A stretch of 25,326 nt of DNA from DAOVDI01 sp965373045 (GTDB taxonomy: Bacteria > Acidobacteriota > Aminicenantia > Aminicenantales > Aminicenantaceae), in NCBI GenBank assembly GCA_965373045.1, contig CBDVEQ010000011.1:1-25326 (forward strand). The letters run 5' to 3'. This document shows positions 8,356-15,531 of this stretch, in pieces. Under the pieces are notes generated by a model. That model ran no database searches. It had not been told where the DNA came from and worked only from the letters and a program-made list of their open reading frames with translations. The translations under genes and the position numbers were made by a program. Each line of letters begins with the position of its first letter. The first letter of the stretch is position 1.

Positions 8356-8391
8356 AACAATGATTATACAGCATATAGTATAATCATTGTT
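8356..8391. promoter_or_regulatory. Perfect 14-bp inverted repeat with overlapping divergent -10 boxes
   Basis: AACAATGATTATAC (8356-8369) is the exact reverse complement of GTATAATCATTGTT (8378-8391), with the 8-base centre AGCATATA. Each arm contains a TATAAT: 8379-8384 on the plus strand, facing the aminotransferase (start 8425), and 8363-8368 on the minus strand, facing the iron-sulfur gene (start 8335). The symmetry and position suit a dimeric repressor or activator that controls both directions at once. The -35 positions fall in the opposite arms and are poor matches. Confidence 0.7.
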
Positions 8392-8424
8392 GGACGGAAC
8401 ACAACTTAAGAAAAAGGAGGAGTT

Positions 8425-9555
8425 ATGACTCAATTTCAACCTTTCGTCATGGAACGTATGATGTCTCAATTTGAGCAGGATGTCGCTTATAATCTCTCAG
8501 AAAGTAGCGTTCACCCTATGCTGCTTAGCGAACTATTGGCTGACCATCCTGATATGATCGATCGTCTTTTAGCCACTGAACTCAACTATCCTCACGTCAA
8601 CGGCACTCCTGAACTACGTGAGAATATTGCTAATCTCTACGATGGCGCAACGTCTGAAAATGTATTGGTTACTGTTGGGGCTATTGAAGCAAACTATATT
8701 TCTACTCGCACTCTGCTGTCTGCGGGCGATGAAATCGTTATTATGTTACCAAACTATATGCAGATTTGGGGCATTGCGAAAAATCACGATCTAGACGTTA
8801 AAACTTTCCACTTACGTGAGGAAGACGGCTGGGCCCCCGATCTTTCAGAACTTGAGTCGGTGGTGACACCCAACACCAAACTAATTGCCATATGTAATCC
8901 CAACAATCCAACTGGCCGGATTTTGACAGAAACCGAAATGGATAAAATTGTAACTTGCGCGGAACGGGTTGGAGCCTGGCTCCTTGCCGACGAGGTCTAT
9001 CGTGGGGCAACTCGGGTATCGGATGAGGAAAATCCTTCGTTCTATGGTCGCTATGACAAAGTCCTGGCTATCGGGAGTATGAGTAAAGCATATGGTTTGC
9101 CCGGTTTACGCATTGGCTGGATTGTCGGACCATCAGACACCCTTGACGAGATTTGGGCACGGCACGAATACATAACGATTAGCGCAACAATGTTGTCTAA
9201 CAAGCTGGCTGCGATAGCCCTTTCGTCAGAAGTGCGACCCCGTTTGCTACAAAGAACGCGTGAATACATTCGCCGTGGCTTTCCGATCTTACAAGAATGG
9301 ATGGACAGTCACACCAACACGTTTGTCCTCAGACCACCTGATGCAGCGGCGATTGCTTTCATTCGTTATCATCTGGATGTGAACTCGACCGTGTTTGCGG
9401 AACGATTATGCCGGGAAAAGAGTGTTTTGATTGTGCCGGGTGATCATTTCGGGCTAGATCATTTTCTCCGGATCAGTTTTGGTTTGCCACATGATCACCT
9501 TGTTCCAGCCCTGGAGCGTATTCACGAACTAATTCTTGAACTAAGCGATAAGTAA
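8425..9555 (+). CDS. Class I/II PLP-dependent aminotransferase
   Basis: Fold-type I aminotransferase, 376 residues, full length. Markers in order are NPNNPTG (Asn161), LADEVYRG (Asp189 and Tyr192, which bind the pyridine ring and O3'), SMSKAYGLPGLRIGW (PLP lysine Lys221, phosphate-binding Arg229) and a C-terminal FLRISFG with the carboxylate-binding arginine. A strong ribosome site AAGGAGG precedes the ATG by about 6 bases. The substrate is unknown. Eighteen bases downstream is the broken start of an ornithine cyclodeaminase-family gene, so the ancestral operon probably coupled an aminotransferase with an imine/amino-acid dehydrogenase-type enzyme. Arginine is mostly CGN here, whereas pgsB uses much AGG/AGA, which hints at separate origin. 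Confidence 0.92.
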   Translation: MTQFQPFVMERMMSQFEQDVAYNLSESSVHPMLLSELLADHPDMIDRLLATELNYPHVNGTPELRENIANLYDGATSENVLVTVGAIEANYISTRTLLSAGDEIVIMLPNYMQIWGIAKNHDLDVKTFHLREEDGWAPDLSELESVVTPNTKLIAICNPNNPTGRILTETEMDKIVTCAERVGAWLLADEVYRGATRVSDEENPSFYGRYDKVLAIGSMSKAYGLPGLRIGWIVGPSDTLDEIWARHEYITISATMLSNKLAAIALSSEVRPRLLQRTREYIRRGFPILQEWMDSHTNTFVLRPPDAAAIAFIRYHLDVNSTVFAERLCREKSVLIVPGDHFGLDHFLRISFGLPHDHLVPALERIHELILELSDK

Positions 9556-9573
9556 CTTAAAACCCAACAATCC

Positions 9574-9714
9574 ATGGAAACCAAACTTATTCCCCTGAAT
9601 GAAATCAAGAATATCGTATCGTTTCTTGACCTCATGCCAGCCATCGAATAAGGGTTTGTGGCCTATTAATCCGGTCGGGACGTATTGGTTTGGGGGCGGG
9701 GTAATTAGAAGCTG
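9574..9714 (+). pseudogene. Broken N-terminus of an ornithine cyclodeaminase / mu-crystallin family gene
   Basis: From the ATG at 9574 the frame reads METKLIPLNEIKNIVSFLDL then MPAIE, a stop (9649), GFVAY, a stop (9667), SGRDVLV, and ends at further stops. This matches the family N-terminus, which runs from an initial beta strand through a helix to an '..AIE.GF.AYS.GR..VPP..' segment; the stops stand where family members usually have Q/E and S. The remaining 250 or more codons of such a gene are absent, and the convergent zinc hydrolase begins at 9741. It sits 18 bases after the aminotransferase stop, as a second operon gene would. The family assignment rests on about 40 residues, recognised by eye. 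Confidence 0.6.
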
Positions 9715-9740
9715 CAATTTTCAACCACATCTTGTTAATG

Positions 9741-10913
9741 TCATTCGTAGTGGATGCGGGAGGGATGGGCTTTGGCCGGGTCCTTGAGAAAGGCGCCTGT
9801 TCCTTTTTCGATCACATCCGCATAGCGGGGAACGCCTGATACGGCCATGGCTTTTTCTGGCTGCTCCTCTGACCAGAGCTCAAAGATCTGAAGCAGTGTG
9901 GAACAGTGCCGTCCTACCCTGACATCGATGGGCCAGCCATTTTCATCCATTTTTTCAAACAGGAGTCCGTGCGCTCCTGCCTTCATGATAAAGGGGTCTT
10001 TCCCTTCCAGGAGAAGCTTTCTATCAGTTCTCCCGCGTGTGGCGTCTAGGAATGGTTCGGGCGCTTCCAGGAGGAGGGAGATGGCCTGTGTATGATCTCC
10101 GATCTCACGGTGGCTCAGTCCACGCAGCGCTTCGGGCGAATTTTCCATCCCGATGTTGAATCCTTCCATTCCAGAGATCATCATGGAGGTCATGGCAGCC
10201 AGGTCCTTGCCTTTTTGATGAGCCACGATGGTGCTGATAACAGGATACTGAAGCTCTGCTTCGTGGAGGTCAATGACGATGTCGATCTTTTCCTCAATGA
10301 TCATACGGGTCATGGCATAACAGGTTTTTTCCGTGATTGTCCCGTTCGGCCGGCCGGGCCAGGTGCGGTTCAGGTTCCGGATGTCCACATAGGCCAGTTG
10401 CTGCCCTGAAGGGTAGTGGATATAGACTTCCGGGTCAGGCCACTGGTCGAGCGGATTAGACCAGCGGTCTCCCATGCGGAATTTTCGCTCCCCGAAAGAT
10501 GTTGGGATGGCAAAGTCCGGGGGATAAGCTCCCCCCAGCCGTGTGACCGTTGTAGCGCTTTTGTTGGCGGAAAGGATGATAAAGATCCGGCCCTGCTCGA
10601 CTACTGCGTTTTCAGCAAAAACCCATGCGGTCAGGCGGCTGGCTGGTTCTTCCGGATGGGTGCCGCCGATAATGAGTGCAGTCCCTCCGGGTTTTTCCCC
10701 CTCCAGGATGTAGATAAAAGCATCATTGATTGTTCCTTTAAGCCCGTCAAAATAGTCGCTCAATTTTTTAACCTGAGTAACTCCGGGGCTCAGAACTACC
10801 GGCTCTTTCAGGTGCCGGCTGCGGTAAAAACTGGCGCCAGCAAAAACCAACAGCAAGATCCCGAAAGAGGCAAAAAAGATCTTTCTCAAATAGTAAGTTT
10901 TTAAAATTTTCAT
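9741..10913 (-). CDS. Membrane-anchored zinc hydrolase, succinylglutamate desuccinylase/aspartoacylase (M14-like) family
   Basis: Zinc-dependent amide hydrolase of the AstE/AspA branch, 390 residues from the ATG at 10913. One N-terminal helix (about 12-28, KIFFASFGILLLVFAGAS) anchors it, with the catalytic part probably periplasmic. The zinc motif is GGTHPEEPASR (His86, Glu89 in HxxE spacing). DIRNLNRTWPG corresponds to the substrate-binding N-x-R segment, and DLHEAE gives the third ligand His217. I chose this start because the frame upstream (10914-10991) is used by a different small gene that stops at 10922, eight bases before this ATG. It is the last gene of the larA-like operon. Substrate unknown; an N-acyl amino acid or peptide-like compound is a reasonable inference. 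Confidence 0.8.
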   Translation of the reverse strand: MKILKTYYLRKIFFASFGILLLVFAGASFYRSRHLKEPVVLSPGVTQVKKLSDYFDGLKGTINDAFIYILEGEKPGGTALIIGGTHPEEPASRLTAWVFAENAVVEQGRIFIILSANKSATTVTRLGGAYPPDFAIPTSFGERKFRMGDRWSNPLDQWPDPEVYIHYPSGQQLAYVDIRNLNRTWPGRPNGTITEKTCYAMTRMIIEEKIDIVIDLHEAELQYPVISTIVAHQKGKDLAAMTSMMISGMEGFNIGMENSPEALRGLSHREIGDHTQAISLLLEAPEPFLDATRGRTDRKLLLEGKDPFIMKAGAHGLLFEKMDENGWPIDVRVGRHCSTLLQIFELWSEEQPEKAMAVSGVPRYADVIEKGTGAFLKDPAKAHPSRIHYE

Positions 10914-10921
10914 TCTTTGAT

Positions 10922-11068
10922 CTATTTCAGACGGAGAAGCCGCAGAAGAAATGGCATTAACACGATGATGTAGAGAAGCTCGTCCTGCCATTTTTTGCTT
11001 TTTATTAGGTTGGCCACCATAAGAACAATGATCAATGCTATCAAAATGTAATATAAAATTGTTATCAT
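10922..11068 (-). CDS. Small membrane protein, 48 residues
   Basis: A short frame that fills the gap between the permease and the zinc hydrolase. It begins four bases after the permease stop (ATG at 11068) and ends with TAG eight bases before the hydrolase ATG. The protein starts MITILYYILIALIIVLMVAN, a membrane helix, followed by a basic loop LIKSKKWQDE and a second hydrophobic segment LLYIIVLMPFLLRLLRLK. Two helices joined by a charged turn, and tight packing with both neighbours, argue for a real gene. No strong ribosome site is visible, so translation is probably coupled. I do not recognise the family; it may be an accessory of the permease or hydrolase. Confidence 0.62.
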   Translation of the reverse strand: MITILYYILIALIIVLMVANLIKSKKWQDELLYIIVLMPFLLRLLRLK

Positions 11069-11072
11069 CGTT

Positions 11073-12359
11073 TTATAACATTGTTAGAAATGCGAGTTTT
11101 TTACTGAAGAAAACCATGAGGATCCCGGCAGCAGCGATCAGTATGGCAGGGACTATACATTGTTTCAGCATATGAGAGTAAGGCTCCTCCATGCCTATTG
11201 TGTCCTTGGTTAACCGTCCTATGATAGCCGTGGGCGGGAGTGCGTCTCCCAGAGGCCAGATCACACTCATTCCGGCAAGTGCAATAATTGGATTGAGTCC
11301 GATAGTATTGAACAGCAGGACAAGGGGTACGCCCAGCACAGGCGCTGCTCCCCACATCAGGACTGCCTCAGATGCGGGAAGGGTAATGGCCAATGTTAGG
11401 ATGACGGCCATCACAGGAAGCGTAACCACTGTAACGGCGATCAAACCGCGAACTCCGGTTAATGTCATGATCTGAACAAGGATCCCTACACAGGTCAGAG
11501 TTCCAATGAGCGGAAGGAGCTGGTGAATAGTGTCGGCAGCGGTTTTAAAAACATTAAGTTTTCGGGGAGAGAGGATAATTGTAACAAGGATTGCGGCTGT
11601 GAACATGAGTGGAAGCCCGATAATAGGGAAGGAATGGGGCCAGAACCTCCCTGCAATCATAAGGATGAAAAACGCAAGAAAAGGAAGAGCCACGCGGAGC
11701 CAGTTCATTTTTTCCGGTGGTTCCGGAAGTTCCTGCCTGGCTTTTTCCATATCCACAGGATGAGACTTCCATCCCAGGATAAATATGGTCATGAGCGCCA
11801 GAAGAACACAGGGAATAAGCAGCGGTAGGAAAAAACCCACATAGGGCATGTTGACACCGGCTGCCGTGAGCATGGCCCATAAACTGACAGGCGGTGCGGC
11901 TGCGCTCAGCCCTGCAATGATGAATATAATGGCTGCGGTTTTCGACCTGGGAATGCCCATATAACCAAGAATGACTGCGATCATGCCTCCTGTGATAAGC
12001 ACAGTCACACTGCCTGCTCCGGTCAGAGCGCCCGGGATCAGCAGAATAAAAGTCAGAAGGACAAACAATCCAACTCTGGTTCGATGAAATTTGCGCAGGA
12101 TACCACGGATAACAAAAGCGATTCCCCCTGATTCTTTGAGAAGGTTCATGAAGATCGTGGCTGTGATAAAGATCAGGATGATATCCAGATAGGTAAAGGC
12201 ACCTTCCACGATGTGCCTGGCCGGGATGCCGGCACCACCTGCAAGGCCTCCTGCAATGGCAGCAAAGAACATGGATAGTTCGGTGGATATTTTAAAGATT
12301 TTTGCGATGATGTAAGCCAGCACCATCACAACAAGTATGATTTCTATAGAAAGAGACAT
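11073..12359 (-). CDS. Polytopic permease, TRAP-large-subunit/ion-transporter-superfamily-like
   Basis: 428-residue inner membrane protein with about eleven or twelve hydrophobic helices. Helix-breaking loops in each half, GAGSVTVLITGG with AAAPPVSLWAML in the first and ALPPTAIIGRL in the second, resemble the re-entrant substrate loops of DctM-type TRAP large permeases and the wider ion transporter superfamily. No TRAP small subunit (DctQ) is present, but the preceding gene product is a secreted or anchored protein that could act as a binding partner. It is cotranscribed with the larA-like gene, so it may carry a hydroxy acid or an amidated amino acid. The substrate and the exact family (TRAP-like or DUF401-like) are uncertain. 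Confidence 0.75.
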   Translation of the reverse strand: MSLSIEIILVVMVLAYIIAKIFKISTELSMFFAAIAGGLAGGAGIPARHIVEGAFTYLDIILIFITATIFMNLLKESGGIAFVIRGILRKFHRTRVGLFVLLTFILLIPGALTGAGSVTVLITGGMIAVILGYMGIPRSKTAAIIFIIAGLSAAAPPVSLWAMLTAAGVNMPYVGFFLPLLIPCVLLALMTIFILGWKSHPVDMEKARQELPEPPEKMNWLRVALPFLAFFILMIAGRFWPHSFPIIGLPLMFTAAILVTIILSPRKLNVFKTAADTIHQLLPLIGTLTCVGILVQIMTLTGVRGLIAVTVVTLPVMAVILTLAITLPASEAVLMWGAAPVLGVPLVLLFNTIGLNPIIALAGMSVIWPLGDALPPTAIIGRLTKDTIGMEEPYSHMLKQCIVPAILIAAAGILMVFFSKKLAFLTML

Positions 12360-12386
12360 GCTAAGGTTTTTCTCAGTTTTATTGTG

Positions 12387-13025
12387 TCAGCGGGCAAACA
12401 GCTTCTTGATCTCCTGGATCAGATCCAGATTTTTAGCCACTTCGATCATTGGGATGTTTTTTTCTTTCGAGATGATCGTAAAACGGCCGTCCTCATTTCC
12501 ATCTTTATGAATTAGCAGGATATCGGAATTCGGAGCTACGGCATCGATGCTCTGTTCATCCGTGTTGTCACCTACTGAAGCGCCATGGGCCCTGCGCTTC
12601 ATACCCTCGATGTGGGCGCCGATAATGGTTATCCCTTGATCTCTGGCTTCTTTAATAAGCTCAGCCGTGCGGGCAAGTTCGTCTTCGATCGAGATTCCAG
12701 CTGCGCCCATTCCCTTGAGGCTGGCGCCCATCACAATGATAAGAGTTTTAACCGGCAAACCAGCGTTCTTGCTTTCGATAAGATCTTTGGCTGTGGCAAG
12801 TTCGTTGATCGAGTAGGCTGCCGGCTCGTGCTGGAGTTTTGCCCGCATGAAAATGACTTTCAGGAAAGCTGGGCCCGGACTCTGGCCGCAGGAGGTTACG
12901 AGAACAGGAAGTTCAGGTTTTAGAGGAGTCTGTGCAGGAAGATAAATTATAAGCAGGACCAATATGGCTGTTATCAACAAGAATAATGCAAGAAATTGGA
13001 TGAAGGATAAACGTTTTATTTTCAT
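12387..13025 (-). CDS. Membrane-anchored or secreted DUF6305-like protein
   Basis: 212 residues from the ATG at 13025, chosen because AGGAGC stands six bases upstream; the in-frame start at 13064 lacks one. An N-terminal helix (about 8-26) is followed by a soluble alpha/beta domain that starts LPVLVTSCGQSPGPAF, with LIIVMGASLKGMGAAG and GITIIGAHIEGMKRRAHG further on. The glycine-rich turns after short strands look like a Rossmann-type or substrate-binding fold. I associate it with DUF6305, which has no known function; the assignment is from memory. It lies between the larA-like gene and the permease, so a periplasmic partner of the transporter is the simplest role. Confidence 0.65.
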   Translation of the reverse strand: MKIKRLSFIQFLALFLLITAILVLLIIYLPAQTPLKPELPVLVTSCGQSPGPAFLKVIFMRAKLQHEPAAYSINELATAKDLIESKNAGLPVKTLIIVMGASLKGMGAAGISIEDELARTAELIKEARDQGITIIGAHIEGMKRRAHGASVGDNTDEQSIDAVAPNSDILLIHKDGNEDGRFTIISKEKNIPMIEVAKNLDLIQEIKKLFAR

Positions 13026-13114
13026 CGGAAGCTCCTCATTTGTGTTGAATACATAAAAAAACAAGTGTATTCCAATCCTATCACAGCGTCAACAGAACAT
13101 CTGAACCTCTAAGT

Positions 13115-14494
13115 TTAAATATTTTGTGAAAGGTTATAAACAGGAATTCCGTATGGGCCGTCCTTCAACACTGCCACAGCCGGTTCTCTGCCCAGATCTG
13201 TTCTGAGTTTTATCAAAGCCCAGGCGATGGATTCCTCGACGATTTTCTGGAGATCTGATTTTCCTGTCGCCAGGCTCCGGCCGTTTGTTCCGGGGATCCA
13301 GGCAAAATATTCTTCCGGAATTTCTTTGCTGCAGTAGATGAGGTTTTCGGGCGGGATCACTCGAAAGAGACGTGCCCACATCTGCGGTTCCCACTGATCC
13401 GGGACAAATGTCCAATCCGGAGCTTTGATGAGGATTTCATATGACTCAGGCCCCTTTTCGTTCAGCAGACGAAGCATCTTTTTATAGGTTTCTGTTCCGA
13501 CTGGGTCGGAATCCGTGTGACGGGCGGCCATGATGCACATGCCCCCTTCCCTGAGGATGGATGCACAGATAGTTCCTGCTTTGGCTGCTTGATAATGATT
13601 GATGCCTACAAAACCAGCATGGCTGATTACAAGATCGTATTTTTTATTGACAGGAATAGCCACATAGTTTTGCAGCCTCTCCACGGCCTTGAGATGAGCT
13701 TTTTCCATATCGCCCGCAAACACTCCGGATACTTTATAATCGGCATTGAGTGTGACGTTGACTATAAAATCGCAGCCCGCCATTCTGGCCACTTCTATGG
13801 CCTCATCGTGAACAGGATTCCCCTCCAGCACCAGGTCCCTCGCTTTGGGTGAGGAGAGGATTGTACCCCCGTGGATAAGCTGTGTGGACTTTTCCGAGAT
13901 CAGTCCCGGACAGATGGCTTTCCGCCCGCCGGATACTCCCGCCATAAAGTGGCTTTCCACAAGTCCGGTGAGGATCTTGATGTCGCTTTCCATATAAAAG
14001 CGGTTGACGCGAATATCTCCCAGCCGTTTTCTGCTTCCGATACTAACAAGGCCTTTGTTCCTGCGGCAGTCGTGATTGATTATAGAGATTCCATTGGTGA
14101 ATATCCGCGGATCCAGCATTTTGCGCAGGTCCGCGTCTGTCACAGCATGATGTGTTCCGGTCGCCACAAGGACTGTGATCCGGCGGGAGGGCAGTCCTGA
14201 TTTTTTTAGTTCATGGACAATGGGCCATAGAATCCCTTCCTTCCCGGAATAAGGAACAGGACGGGTGTTGTCCGAGATGACAATTACTGCGCGAGCTTCT
14301 GAATTTACATGAAGCCTGTTCTTCACGATCTCGGAAAGGGGAGGACTACTGATAGGGGTTTCCAGTGATCCACGGATCGCGGATTCAGGATCGTTGAGAG
14401 CCTCTGCTTTTCCCATTGCCAGAATGTCAGCGCTGTCCGGAACCCGCACTGGAAGTGATATACCCCCCAGATCGAATTGGATCTTTGTATTCAT
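13115..14494 (-). CDS. LarA-family nickel-pincer racemase/epimerase (DUF2088)
   Basis: 459-residue LarA-like enzyme, which in studied members racemises or epimerises 2-hydroxy acids using a nickel pincer nucleotide. All key positions of lactobacillar LarA appear at matching spacing: Arg in DNTRP (75-79), His115 in ATGTH, His182 in SHFMAGVSGGRK, Lys192 ten residues later (cofactor attachment), His208 sixteen after that (nickel ligand), and Gln302/Lys305 in YQAAK (substrate binding). So an active cofactor-carrying enzyme is likely. The larB/C/E cofactor genes are not in the window. It heads the operon with the DUF6305-like gene, permease, small protein and zinc hydrolase. Its upstream region, including the probable site GAGGG at -14 to -10, derives from a repeat fragment. 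The substrate may differ from lactate. Confidence 0.9.
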   Translation of the reverse strand: MNTKIQFDLGGISLPVRVPDSADILAMGKAEALNDPESAIRGSLETPISSPPLSEIVKNRLHVNSEARAVIVISDNTRPVPYSGKEGILWPIVHELKKSGLPSRRITVLVATGTHHAVTDADLRKMLDPRIFTNGISIINHDCRRNKGLVSIGSRKRLGDIRVNRFYMESDIKILTGLVESHFMAGVSGGRKAICPGLISEKSTQLIHGGTILSSPKARDLVLEGNPVHDEAIEVARMAGCDFIVNVTLNADYKVSGVFAGDMEKAHLKAVERLQNYVAIPVNKKYDLVISHAGFVGINHYQAAKAGTICASILREGGMCIMAARHTDSDPVGTETYKKMLRLLNEKGPESYEILIKAPDWTFVPDQWEPQMWARLFRVIPPENLIYCSKEIPEEYFAWIPGTNGRSLATGKSDLQKIVEESIAWALIKLRTDLGREPAVAVLKDGPYGIPVYNLSQNI

Positions 14495-14496
14495 CT

Positions 14497-14542
14497 CTTC
14501 AAACCCTCATTTACGGCAACCTCGACCCGTAAATAATCCAGG
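14497..14542. repeat. Dispersed repeat, copy C (right-end fragment)
   Basis: TACGGCAACCTCGACCCGT (14512-14530) and the following AAATAATCCAGG match the right end of copies A and B with three differences over 34 bases against copy A. The preceding CTTCAAACCCTCAT looks like a shortened version of the CTTCACAAACCACTCC part of copy B. The left end, stem and loop are missing. It lies between the DUF6868-like gene and the larA-like gene and reaches to within three bases of the larA-like start codon. Confidence 0.75.
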
Positions 14543-14556
14543 TTAGATGAACTGTT

Positions 14557-14799
14557 TTATCCGACGATCAGCAGAGCCACGTAAGGAACGACATTGAAGA
14601 ACAGAAAGATAATTTTGAACAACCCGAGGAATGAGTAAACGATCACGTTGACGGTTTCCCGGGGAATGGAGAACCATTTGCTTTGTTTGCGATACGCTAA
14701 ATCCGGGGCAAATACGGAGAGCGCTGACCACAGAATCAAGATGCCTCCATTTATGATTGTGCACCACATGAAGAACGTTGTAAGTGTCTGAATATCCAT
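14557..14799 (-). CDS. Small two-helix membrane protein, DUF6868-like
   Basis: 80-residue inner membrane protein with two hydrophobic helices (about 6-30 and 52-78) separated by a polar loop with YRKQSKWFSIPRETVN. The pattern, including the W-F-x-x-x-R/P-E loop and a C-terminal LFKIIFLFFNVVPYVALLI segment, matches what I know as DUF6868, of unknown function. AGGAGGAGC precedes the ATG by four bases, a strong ribosome site that fixes the start. It is the first gene of the minus-strand group and lies 62 bases upstream of the larA-like gene with a repeat fragment between, so it may or may not share the transcript. Confidence 0.85.
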   Translation of the reverse strand: MDIQTLTTFFMWCTIINGGILILWSALSVFAPDLAYRKQSKWFSIPRETVNVIVYSFLGLFKIIFLFFNVVPYVALLIVG

Positions 14800-14832
14800 G
14801 ATGCTCCTCCTTTATTTTTCTGCATCCAACTT

Positions 14833-14877
14833 ATATTATATAACCGTATTTGTACAGGCAAAATGGCTGAATAATAT
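14833..14877. promoter_or_regulatory. Divergent promoter pair between the DUF6868-like gene and trmO
   Basis: On the plus strand, TTGTAC (14850-14855), a 16-base spacer and TAATAT (14872-14877) face trmO. On the minus strand, TTGCCT (14861-14856), a 17-base spacer and TAATAT (14838-14833, overlapping a TATAAT) face the small membrane protein. The -35 boxes nearly touch, so the two directions probably compete. These are matches by eye only. Confidence 0.4.
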
Positions 14878-14903
14878 ATGTTATGTTTCAAGAAAGGACA
14901 GGT

Positions 14904-15401
14904 ATGACTGATAGAATAAACGAATTTATTTTCAAAGCGATAGGCTTTATCCATTCCCCACATAAAGATATTTCCAAGATTCCGATACAACCTGTTTTTT
15001 GCACCGACATTGAGGGCACAGTTATATTGGATAGTAAATATGCTGACGGATTGAAAGATCTGCAAGGATTCTCCCATATCTATTTATTTTATTATTTCAA
15101 TCAATCACAAAAAACGTGTCTACGTTTAAAGCCATTTCTATCAGATCAGGAACATGGTATCTTCGCTACACGTGCTCAACACCGTCCCAATAAATTAGGG
15201 ATGAGTCTTGTGCGGTTGGTGAGAATTGAAAATAATATCCTTCATGTCAAAGATCTTGACATATTAGATAACACGCCATTACTTGATATCAAGCCATACA
15301 TACAAAGGTTTGATTCGAGGAAAAATGCCAAATCAGGCTGGCAAGATGTTGTTTCAAATGATATTGCTTCTGTGCGAGGTTTGAGAGATTTTAAAAAATA
15401 G
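14904..15401 (+). CDS. trmO: tRNA (N6-threonylcarbamoyladenosine37-N6)-methyltransferase TrmO
   Basis: SAM-dependent methyltransferase of the TrmO/TsaA (UPF0066) family that methylates t6A at position 37 of certain ANN-decoding tRNAs. The 165 residues are the length of the single-domain form. Markers are IGFIHSPHKD near the N-terminus, a DLQGFSHIYLFYYF strand, FATRAQHRPNKLGMSLVRL with the conserved RxxxRPNxxG pattern, and a DNTPLLDIKPYIQRFD segment. I prefer the ATG at 14904 (AAAGGACA upstream) to the one at 14883. It is read divergently from the DUF6868-like gene. It stands alone, and nothing in the context suggests a special role. Confidence 0.92.
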   Translation: MTDRINEFIFKAIGFIHSPHKDISKIPIQPVFCTDIEGTVILDSKYADGLKDLQGFSHIYLFYYFNQSQKTCLRLKPFLSDQEHGIFATRAQHRPNKLGMSLVRLVRIENNILHVKDLDILDNTPLLDIKPYIQRFDSRKNAKSGWQDVVSNDIASVRGLRDFKK

Positions 15402-15471
15402 GGGATGAAATGACCAAAAAGGAATTCTTCAAGGCAGTATCTAATAGCGAGTAAATCATAGTTTTTGTTGC

Positions 15472-15512
15472 TTGACTTTTTTTCTGATATCTGATATATC
15501 ACATATCAGAAA
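15472..15512 (+). promoter_or_regulatory. gntR operon promoter overlapped by an inverted-repeat operator
   Basis: TTTCTGATAT (15481-15490) pairs perfectly with ATATCAGAAA (15503-15512). Between them lies the smaller palindrome TGATATATCA (15492-15501), and CTGATAT also occurs as a direct repeat. A possible -35, TTGACT, stands at 15472-15477, and the -10 region (about 15495-15500, TATATC) lies inside the palindrome. The 20 bases to the gntR start leave room for a short leader with AGAGG. The arrangement fits binding by the GntR protein itself and effector-controlled derepression. Confidence 0.6.
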
Positions 15513-15531
15513 GATAGAGGATAATTGACTC

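Noticed and set aside
10914..10991. N-terminal extension of the zinc hydrolase frame
   Set aside because: The region is better explained by the 48-residue membrane protein in another frame; the extension is polar, precedes the membrane helix and has no ribosome site.
14543..14767. A 74-residue frame overlapping the DUF6868-like gene
   Set aside because: It is a shadow frame without hydrophobic pattern or ribosome site; the 80-residue frame has both.
15411..15455. A 14-codon frame MTKKEFFKAVSNSE just after trmO
   Set aside because: It is too short and has no recognisable motif; it could be a remnant, but nothing supports a gene.
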